Assembly: GCA_937958315.1 (NCBI GenBank)
Contig: CALFGH010000199.1
Coordinates: forward strand, 1-17,003
Length of the DNA: 17,003 nucleotides
Source: an uncultured Collinsella sp.
GTDB taxonomy: Bacteria > Actinomycetota > Coriobacteriia > Coriobacteriales > Coriobacteriaceae
Direction: 5' to 3'
Positions 1-5,358 of the stretch are shown in pieces. The notes under the pieces are model-generated. The model worked only from the letters and a program-made list of their open reading frames with translations, did no database searches and had not been told where the DNA came from. Position numbers and translations under genes: made by a program. Each line of letters begins with the position of its first letter. Position 1 is the stretch's first letter.

Positions 1-228
1 CTTGCCTGCACCAGCGCCAACACGCACGGCGCGCCCGCGCCGGCAAGCTTTGCCGCCGTTGAGGACCGTATTCTGGAGGGGGTCGATGTGGCCGTCGACG
101 CGGGCGAGACGCCGTGCCGCGATGCTTCGACCATCGTGACGTTTAAGCATGGCGAGCTCCAGATCCTGCGCCAAGGCGCACTTCCCGCATCAGAGATCGA
201 GCGGGTCCTGTCCGACCCGATGCAATAG
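1..228 (+). CDS. tsaC: Threonylcarbamoyl-AMP synthase (TsaC/YwlC/Sua5 family), C-terminal part
   Basis: The reading frame is open from the window edge to TAG at 226–228 and encodes the last 75 residues of a protein whose start lies outside. It has the C-terminal signature of the YrdC fold: TSANTHGAPAPASF near its beginning, then STIV followed by an ILRQGALP stretch just before the stop. Family members make L-threonylcarbamoyl-adenylate from threonine, bicarbonate and ATP, the first step of the t6A37 modification of tRNAs reading ANN codons. The protein ends soon after the YrdC core, so it appears to be the short form without the extra Sua5 C-terminal domain. glpK follows after 13 nt, which suggests co-transcription. 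In Bacillus the orthologue (ywlC) also lies upstream of upp and the atp operon, so the neighbourhood supports the call. Only the C-terminal end is visible. Confidence 0.88.
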   Translation, partial: LACTSANTHGAPAPASFAAVEDRILEGVDVAVDAGETPCRDASTIVTFKHGELQILRQGALPASEIERVLSDPMQ

Positions 229-241
229 AAAGGTGTAAGCG

Positions 242-1783
242 ATGTCGTTGAATCTAGGTAGCCTGGGTATGGAAGACGCCTCGTTTAGCTTTGGCGGTTC
301 CTACATCATGGCGCTCGACTGCGGCACCACCTCGGTACTCGCGACCATCGTCGACGAGTACGGCTGCATCGTCGCCCAGGCGCGTCGTAGCGTCAAAACC
401 AGCTTCCCGTGCCCCGGCTGGGTGGAGCAGGATCCCACGGAGGTGCTTGCCAGCCAGATCGGCGTGATGATGGAGGTCCAGTTTAAGAGCGGCATCCATT
501 CCGATCGCATCGCCGCCATCGGTATCTCCAACCAGCGCGAGACCACGGTGGTGTGGGACCGCATAAGCGGCCAACCCATCTATAACGCCATCGTGTGGCA
601 ATGCCGTCGCACCGCACCTCTGATCGACGAGCTGGTCGAGCAGGGCGCAGAAGGGCTGGTTCGCTCCCGCACGGGACTCACGCTCGACCCGTATTTCTCG
701 GCCTCCAAGGTGCAGTGGATTCTCGACAACGTTGACGGCGCACGCGAGAGCGCGGCGGCGGGCGACCTCATGTTTGGCACCATCGATACCTGGCTCATCT
801 ACAACCTCACCGGCGGCCAAACCTTTGCCACCGACTACACCAATGCCAGCCGCACGGCGCTCTTCAATATTCATACGCTGGACTGGGACGATGACCTGCT
901 GGCTCTCTTCGACATCCCGCGTGCCATGATGCCCGAGGTCCGTTGGAGCGCCGGTGACTACGGCCGCGTCGCGAGCGACATCATGACCAACATGCCGCCC
1001 ATCATGGGTGTGGCGGGCGACCAGCAGGCATCGCTGTTCGGTCACTGCTGCTTCCATCCCGGCCAGACCAAAAACACCTATGGCACGGGCTGCTTCATGC
1101 TCATGAACACCGGCGACGAGATCGTCGAATCCAAGAATGGCCTGGTCTCCACCATCGGTATCGCTGCGAACGGCAAGGTCAGCTATGCGCTTGAGGGCTC
1201 TATTTTTGCCGCCGGCTCAACGATGAACTGGCTGCGCGACAACATGGGCGTTATCTCCAACGTATCCGAATCGGCACAGCTCGCCTCTTCGATCGGCGAT
1301 AACGAGGGATGCTACTTTGTCCCCGCTTTTGCGGGCTTGGGTGCACCATGGTGGGACGCGCACGCCCGCGGCATCGTATGCGGTCTGACCGGCGCCTCGA
1401 GTCGCGCGACCATCGTGCGTGCCGCTTGCGAGTCCATGGCCTATCAGAGCTATGACGTGCTGCGTGCCATGGAGCAGGACGTGGGTCTTTCGATCGAGCG
1501 CCTGTCCGTCGATGGTGGCGCCTCGCGCAACGAGTTCATCATGCAGTTCCAGGCAGACTTGCTGGATATCCCCGTACTGCAATGTGAGTCGGTGGAGACA
1601 ACGGCGATCGGTGCCGCGTATCTGGCGGGCCTCGCGGTTGGGTATTGGGAGGATCTGGAGGAGCTGGAGCAAAACACCCAGATCGTCAAGACATTCCATC
1701 CCCATATGTCCGTTGAGCGTCGCGAGCACAACCTGGACGGTTGGCACGATGCGGTCAGGCGTTCGCTCAGCACCGCTCAATAG
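242..1783 (+). CDS. glpK: Glycerol kinase (FGGY family)
   Basis: This 513-residue protein phosphorylates glycerol to sn-glycerol 3-phosphate with ATP in the cytoplasm. It aligns by eye along its whole length with E. coli GlpK: NQRETTVVWD at 97–106, YNAIVWQCRRTA at 114–125, DPYFS at 149–153, GVAGDQQASLFG at 256–267 and KNTYGTGCFMLMNTG at 277–291. The glycerol-contacting residues of E. coli (R83, E84, Y135, D245, Q246) correspond to R99, E100, Y151, D260 and Q261. The ATG at 242 has AAAGG at 229–233, 8 nt upstream, so it is preferred over an in-frame ATG at 269. This leaves about 16 more N-terminal residues than in E. coli. The phosphate-binding start of the domain reads DCGTTSVL rather than the usual DQGTTSSR. 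I do not see the HFYG-type histidine loop that HPr phosphorylates in Enterococcus GlpK, so PTS control by that route looks unlikely. Confidence 0.93.
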   Translation: MSLNLGSLGMEDASFSFGGSYIMALDCGTTSVLATIVDEYGCIVAQARRSVKTSFPCPGWVEQDPTEVLASQIGVMMEVQFKSGIHSDRIAAIGISNQRETTVVWDRISGQPIYNAIVWQCRRTAPLIDELVEQGAEGLVRSRTGLTLDPYFSASKVQWILDNVDGARESAAAGDLMFGTIDTWLIYNLTGGQTFATDYTNASRTALFNIHTLDWDDDLLALFDIPRAMMPEVRWSAGDYGRVASDIMTNMPPIMGVAGDQQASLFGHCCFHPGQTKNTYGTGCFMLMNTGDEIVESKNGLVSTIGIAANGKVSYALEGSIFAAGSTMNWLRDNMGVISNVSESAQLASSIGDNEGCYFVPAFAGLGAPWWDAHARGIVCGLTGASSRATIVRAACESMAYQSYDVLRAMEQDVGLSIERLSVDGGASRNEFIMQFQADLLDIPVLQCESVETTAIGAAYLAGLAVGYWEDLEELEQNTQIVKTFHPHMSVERREHNLDGWHDAVRRSLSTAQ

Positions 1784-1905
1784 GGCTGCGACGGGGCGCT
1801 CGATACAACAAACCGTTAAACTTATGCACGGCGCGAGGCAACAACGTCGCCATGCGCCTTGTCAGCAAGGCCATCTTCCGGCCGCAACGAAAGGGGCATC
1901 AACCC

Positions 1906-2553
1906 ATGACCGTCACCTACGATACGTCCCGTGTGACCCTTGTCGATCACCCGCTCGTCCAGCACAAACTGTCGATCCTGCGCGACAAGGAGACCGGCAC
2001 CAACCAGTTCCGTCAGCTCGTGCGCGAGCTCGCGCTTTTTGACGGCTACGAGGCCATGCGCGACCTGCCCATGGAGGATGTCGAAGTCGAAACCCCCATC
2101 ACGACCGCCACGTTCAAGCAGCTTGCCGGCAAGAAGCTCGCCATCGTCCCCATTCTGCGCGCGGGCCTTGGCATGGTCGACGGCATCCTCGACCTGGTGC
2201 CTTCTGCCCGCGTGGGCCACATTGGCATGGAGCGCGACGAGGTCACCCACGAGCCGCATGAGTATTACTGCAAGATGCCCAGGGATATCGACCAGCGTAT
2301 CTGCCTGGTCGTCGATCCCATGCTCGCCACGGGCGGTTCTGCCGAGATGGCTATCAGCTATCTGCGCGAGCGCGGTGTCAAGGACATCCGCATGCTGTGC
2401 ATCGTCGCGGCCCCCGAGGGTCTCAAGTCGCTGACCGAGAAAGACCCCGACGTGCATATCTATACCTGCGCCATTGACGACCACCTCAACGAGGCCGCCT
2501 ACATCGTCCCCGGCCTGGGCGATGCCGGCGACCGCATCTACGGCACGCTGTAG
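1906..2553 (+). CDS. upp: Uracil phosphoribosyltransferase
   Basis: This 215-residue pyrimidine salvage enzyme converts uracil and PRPP to UMP and pyrophosphate. The PRPP-binding signature DPMLATGGS is at residues 137–145. The uracil-binding C-terminal segment YIVPGLGDAGDR is at 199–210, close to the carboxyl end as is usual. The frame stays open upstream to 1741, but the family is about 208–215 residues long and the conserved N-terminus (HPLVQHKLSILRDKETG) begins just after the ATG at 1906. AAGGGG at about 1890–1895 serves as Shine-Dalgarno. The 122 nt between glpK and this start hold no promoter or terminator that I can defend. Co-transcription with glpK is possible but not shown. Confidence 0.94.
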   Translation: MTVTYDTSRVTLVDHPLVQHKLSILRDKETGTNQFRQLVRELALFDGYEAMRDLPMEDVEVETPITTATFKQLAGKKLAIVPILRAGLGMVDGILDLVPSARVGHIGMERDEVTHEPHEYYCKMPRDIDQRICLVVDPMLATGGSAEMAISYLRERGVKDIRMLCIVAAPEGLKSLTEKDPDVHIYTCAIDDHLNEAAYIVPGLGDAGDRIYGTL

Positions 2554-2594
2554 TTTCTGGGCCAAACCGGCTAACGTCGAAAATACGAAGAAAC

Positions 2595-2631
2595 GGTGCG
2601 CGCGGACAAATAAAAGGCGACCGCGCTCACC
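2595..2631 (+). terminator. Hairpin downstream of upp, without T tract
   Basis: GGTGCGCGCGG (2595–2605) pairs with CCGCGCTCACC (2621–2631) with a single C·T mismatch, leaving a 15-nt A-rich loop. It lies 42 nt after the upp stop. No run of T follows, so it is not a canonical intrinsic terminator. It could be a 3'-end stabilising or processing hairpin, or part of a factor-dependent terminator that separates upp from the atp operon. Confidence 0.35.
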
Positions 2632-2642
2632 CCTGTTAACGG

Positions 2643-2675
2643 ACGTTTTGCCCTGCAGGGTTCGCGAAAAAACGT
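2643..2675. repeat. Nested inverted repeats upstream of the atp promoter
   Basis: ACGTTTT (2643–2649) and AAAACGT (2669–2675) form an inverted repeat. It encloses a perfect 10-bp palindrome, CCCTGCAGGG (2651–2660), followed at once by the 8-bp palindrome TTCGCGAA (2661–2668). The structure ends 71 bp upstream of the predicted -35 box of the atp operon. It may be a regulator-binding region. I cannot assign a protein. Confidence 0.4.
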
Positions 2676-2746
2676 ATTACCGTACCTGCGGCATAAAGAA
2701 GGTCTTAAGAAAACGAACAGGTGCGTATTAACCGATGCTTTTTCGG

Positions 2747-2774
2747 TTGTACTTTAGCGATTGGCTCGTACAAT
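2747..2774 (+). promoter_or_regulatory. Predicted sigma70-type promoter of the atp operon
   Basis: TTGTAC (2747–2752) and TACAAT (2769–2774) are separated by 16 bp, a good match to -35/-10 consensus spacing. Transcription would start near 2781, leaving a leader of about 55 nt before the first gene. A hairpin (AACCGA 2730–2735 with TCGGTT 2743–2748) overlaps the -35 box. The elements also form an inverted repeat (TTGTAC with GTACAA, 2768–2773), so an operator could coincide with the promoter. No promoter-like sequence of comparable quality was seen elsewhere in the operon. Confidence 0.65.
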
Positions 2775-2835
2775 AGTCACCAATGTTTGGCGGGAACTGT
2801 TCTGTGAAGCGTTAAAAAGGAAAGTGAGGACGCCA

Positions 2836-3147
2836 GTGTTTCAGGTAGCCGATCTGCTCGCTATCGTTGCAGGCGCCATCGCGGGCGCAATCGCCTTTCT
2901 TCCCTTTGTTTTTACGCTCAAGCCGGTTCTTGACGATAAGCAGAATGCGGACATGCTCAAGGGCATGATGAGTCTGGCGGTCTCGGCAATCGCCCTGCTC
3001 GTCTTTACCTTGGTTGTGTTTGCGTTGTTCGGAGAGGCATTTCGCATGTTCCTTCTGGGCGAGGCGATCGGCTTCGTGGCCTTTATGGCCGCCTGCACGG
3101 TTCGTGTCGCCAAGGCGCTGCGAGATCCTCATGAGGTCGAAAGGTAA
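2836..3147 (+). CDS. Small membrane protein at the head of the atp operon (AtpI-like)
   Basis: This 103-residue protein has three hydrophobic segments, at about residues 5–27, 44–66 and 70–92, and a short charged tail (RDPHEVER). I start it at GTG 2836 because GAGGA (2826–2830) lies 5 nt upstream. The open frame reaches back to TTG 2761, but that start would lie inside the predicted promoter. The gene sits immediately before atpB with a 3-nt gap, where AtpI is found in many bacteria. AtpI is a nonessential membrane protein implicated in c-ring assembly or Mg2+ handling. The protein is shorter than typical AtpI (about 125 residues, four segments), and I see no diagnostic motif, so the assignment rests on position, size and topology. 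No gene symbol is given for that reason. Confidence 0.7.
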   Translation: MFQVADLLAIVAGAIAGAIAFLPFVFTLKPVLDDKQNADMLKGMMSLAVSAIALLVFTLVVFALFGEAFRMFLLGEAIGFVAFMAACTVRVAKALRDPHEVER

Positions 3148-3150
3148 GTC

Positions 3151-3954
3151 GTGGAAATTTTTGAAAAGCTGCCTGATGAGATTAATCATCTGGTCAGCGA
3201 GTTCAGCTCCACCCCCGTCGTGGGCGATCTAAGCTGCGGCATCACGCAGTACTCGTTTTGGCTGATCGTCTCCACGATCGTGCTCCTGATCGTCCTGGCC
3301 GTGTTCAAGAAGAAGCAGACCCTGGTTCCCAAGGGCTTCTTCGTCAACGGTTTCGAGTACATCATCGAGTACGTCGAGAACGATATCGGCAAGGGCGTTG
3401 TGGGTGAGAACTGGAAGAAGCACTTCCCGTTCCTGTGCTCGCTTTTCCTGTTCATCCTGATCAATAACATGATCGGCCTGATCCCGGGAATGAAGCCCGG
3501 CACCGGCGCAATCGGCTCCACCGCCGCGCTCGCCATCTTCGCCTTCGTGTACTTCATCTACTACGGATGCAAGGCTCACGGCGTGATCGGCTACATCAAG
3601 AGCCTCGCCCCGCAGGGCGTGAGCTTCCCGATGAACGTGCTTGTGTGGGTCGTCGAGCTTTTCTCGACCTTCCTGCGCCTCATCACGCTCGCCGTCCGTC
3701 TGTTCTGCAACATGTTCGCAGGACACGTGGTCATGGGCTCGTTCGCCATCATGGCGAGCATGTTCATGCAGCCGCTGCTTCAGCAAGTTTCCGCGGCCCA
3801 CGCCGTCGGCGCCCTGCCTTCGCTGGCCTGGCTTGCCATCCTCATCCTGATCTATGCGATCGAGCTTGTGGTCGGCGCCATCCAGGCCTACGTCTTCACG
3901 GTCCTTACCGCCGTGTATGTCTCCGAGGCAGAGGAGGTCGCGGAGGAGGAGTAG
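3151..3954 (+). CDS. atpB: F1Fo ATP synthase subunit a
   Basis: This 267-residue integral membrane stator subunit of Fo forms the two half-channels for ions beside the c-ring. The essential arginine lies in LAVRLFCNMFAGH (181–191 region), at R183, equivalent to E. coli R210. The last helix contains ELVVGAIQAYVFTVLTAVY, with E239 and Q245 matching the conserved E219/Q252-type helix region of the family. LINNMIGLIPG at 103–113 is another family landmark. The start is GTG at 3151, preceded by GAAAGG at 3139–3144. The glycine common after LRLF (RLFGN) is cysteine here (RLFCN). The C-terminus is very acidic (EAEEVAEEE). It is translated 3 nt after the small membrane protein. Confidence 0.96.
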   Translation: MEIFEKLPDEINHLVSEFSSTPVVGDLSCGITQYSFWLIVSTIVLLIVLAVFKKKQTLVPKGFFVNGFEYIIEYVENDIGKGVVGENWKKHFPFLCSLFLFILINNMIGLIPGMKPGTGAIGSTAALAIFAFVYFIYYGCKAHGVIGYIKSLAPQGVSFPMNVLVWVVELFSTFLRLITLAVRLFCNMFAGHVVMGSFAIMASMFMQPLLQQVSAAHAVGALPSLAWLAILILIYAIELVVGAIQAYVFTVLTAVYVSEAEEVAEEE

Positions 3955-4043
3955 TCTTCCGTTCGCGCCTTAAAGGTAAGGCAATTCGTTAAACCGCTGG
4001 TGCCCGTACCCATGGAGCCCGGCAGTTATAAATAAGGTTATCC

Positions 4044-4063
4044 TGCGTGAAATAAGACACGCA
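4044..4063 (+). promoter_or_regulatory. Hairpin just upstream of the atpE ribosome binding site
   Basis: TGCGTG (4044–4049) pairs perfectly with CACGCA (4058–4063) around an AT-rich 8-nt loop, and ends 7 nt before the strong Shine-Dalgarno GGAGGA (4071–4076) of atpE. It lies in the only sizeable gap inside the operon (3955–4079). Position and shape suggest an mRNA-level role, such as stabilisation, processing or a boost of c-subunit translation. This is inferred. Confidence 0.45.
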
Positions 4064-4079
4064 CGACAAAGGAGGAATC

Positions 4080-4274
4080 GTGGGAGTTATCGGTTACGGT
4101 CTCGGTGTTATCGGCGCTGGTCTTGCTATCGGCCTGTCTGCTCTGGGTGCTACGGGTGCTATGGCCCGTCAGCCTGAGGTCCAGGGCCGCGTGTTCACCG
4201 TCTTCATCATGGGCTCCGCCTTCGGCGAGGCTCTGGCTCTGATCGGCTTCGTTGTCGCGCTGATCGTTAAATAG
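4080..4274 (+). CDS. atpE: F1Fo ATP synthase subunit c
   Basis: This two-helix proteolipid forms the rotating c-ring. It has the polar-loop signature ARQPE at 29–33 and the ion-binding carboxylate E50 in helix 2 (GSAFGEALALIGF). Aligned on ARQPE, the Na+-ligand positions Q32 and S66 of Ilyobacter tartaricus c are I17 and A51 here, so the ring should be proton-specific. The start is GTG 4080 after GGAGGA (4071–4076). The frame has a stop at 4053 and no other start codon between, so the protein really is only 64 residues, compared with about 70–89 in most bacteria. The missing part is at the N-terminus of helix 1. Codons are rich in GGT, GCT and GTT compared with the C-ending codons of neighbouring genes, as expected for the most abundant subunit. 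Confidence 0.95.
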   Translation: MGVIGYGLGVIGAGLAIGLSALGATGAMARQPEVQGRVFTVFIMGSAFGEALALIGFVVALIVK

Positions 4275-4289
4275 CACGGAGCGTCAAGT

Positions 4290-4892
4290 ATGAATCTTTC
4301 ATCCCAGAAGAGCGCGATCGCACTCTCCGCGTCCGCGGCCGCGCTGCTCATGCCGGTTTCCGCGTTCGCCGAGGACGGCGCCGCCGGTGCGGACATCCTC
4401 ATCCCTAAGATGGCGGAGTTCATCCCGGCGCTTATCGCCTTCCTGATTATCTGGATCGTGCTGGCCAAGGTCGCCCTGCCGGGCATCATGAAAACCATGG
4501 AGGAGCGCGGCAAGAAGATCGAGGAGAGCCTCGACGAGGCCGAGAAGACCAAGCAGGAGGCTATCGCTAAGCGCGCTGAGTCCGACTCGATCGTCACTGA
4601 CGCCCGTCGTCAGGCTGCCGACATCGTTCTCGAGGCCCGTAAGGACGCCGAGTCCGAGCGCGCCCGTATCATCGAGGCTGCTCACAAGGAGGCCGAGGAG
4701 ATCATCGCCAAGGCCCATACGACCGTCGAGGACGAGCGCAAGTCCATCTACGCCGGTGCCGCGAGCTCCATCGCCGACCTGTCCGTTGCCGTCGCCACCA
4801 AGATCGTGGGCGAGGCACTCGAGGACGAGGCCGGGCAGAAGAAGCTCATCGAGCGCTACATCCAGGAAGCAGGTAGCCTGAATGCCGACTAG
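4290..4892 (+). CDS. atpF: F1Fo ATP synthase subunit b
   Basis: This 200-residue peripheral stalk subunit anchors F1 to the membrane. The typical b membrane helix spans about 42–66 (EFIPALIAFLIIWIVLAKVALP) and is followed by a long charged coiled coil from about 68 to 155. Unusually for the E. coli type, a second hydrophobic segment precedes it (8–27) and ends in AFAED, which looks like a signal peptidase I site between A27 and E28. The start is ATG 4290 with GGAG at 4278–4281. The last 11 nt overlap atpH, so the two are probably translationally coupled and made in matched amounts. Confidence 0.95.
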   Translation: MNLSSQKSAIALSASAAALLMPVSAFAEDGAAGADILIPKMAEFIPALIAFLIIWIVLAKVALPGIMKTMEERGKKIEESLDEAEKTKQEAIAKRAESDSIVTDARRQAADIVLEARKDAESERARIIEAAHKEAEEIIAKAHTTVEDERKSIYAGAASSIADLSVAVATKIVGEALEDEAGQKKLIERYIQEAGSLNAD

Positions 4893-5358
4893 CCGCTATC
4901 AGGACAAGGTGCTCGAGACCTACGCGCGCTCCCTTCTGGAAGCCGCCAAGGCCGAGAACCATGTGTTCGAGGACCTCGAGATGATCGAGCGCCTGGCTTC
5001 CGCCAGCCCCGAGATCATCGCCGTGCTCGACACCATGTCCAAGCGCGACCAGCTCGACCTTCTTCCCAAGGTGGCAGCTGCCTTTAAGTATGTTGCCGAG
5101 GAAGACGAGGATGTAGTGGGCGTGACCGTCACCACGGCGATCCCGCTCGACGACGAGCTGCGTCAAACCATCACTAAGAAATGCGAGCAGGACTTCGGCC
5201 GCAAGGTATTCCTTATCGAGCAGGTCGACCCGTCTATCGTGGGCGGCCTGGTGCTCGAGGCTCGCGGCGAGCGTCGTGACATTTCCGTCAAGACGCAGCT
5301 GCGCATCGCGCAGGAGACCCTCGCAAACTCTGCTAATTCGTACGGAGGTGAAGCCTAA
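4882..5358 (+). CDS. atpH: F1Fo ATP synthase subunit delta
   Basis: This 158-residue subunit (OSCP homologue) links the b stalk to the top of the alpha/beta hexamer. The C-terminal family signature is clear: QVDPSIVGGLVLEARGERRD at 114–133, followed by ISVKTQLRIAQETL. The N-terminal helical domain (YQDKVLETYARSLLEAAKA) is recognisable. The protein is about 20 residues shorter than E. coli delta (177). Its start overlaps atpF by 11 nt, and its TAA stop shares one base with the atpA start (TAATG at 5356–5360). These overlaps point to coupled translation. Confidence 0.93.
   Translation: MPTSRYQDKVLETYARSLLEAAKAENHVFEDLEMIERLASASPEIIAVLDTMSKRDQLDLLPKVAAAFKYVAEEDEDVVGVTVTTAIPLDDELRQTITKKCEQDFGRKVFLIEQVDPSIVGGLVLEARGERRDISVKTQLRIAQETLANSANSYGGEA

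Noticed and set aside
1741..1905. N-terminal extension of Upp overlapping the end of glpK
   Set aside because: The extra residues are unlike the family and Upp is normally about 208–215 residues. ATG 1906 has AAGGGG upstream.
1784..1905. Promoter or terminator between glpK and upp
   Set aside because: TTGTCA at 1859–1864 has no -10 partner, and the GGCGC/GCGCC pairing (1830–1858) has a 19-nt loop and no T tract.
2761..2835. Longer N-terminus for the AtpI-like protein (TTG 2761)
   Set aside because: It would overlap the predicted -10 box and precede the likely transcription start. GTG 2836 has a good GAGGA at the right distance.
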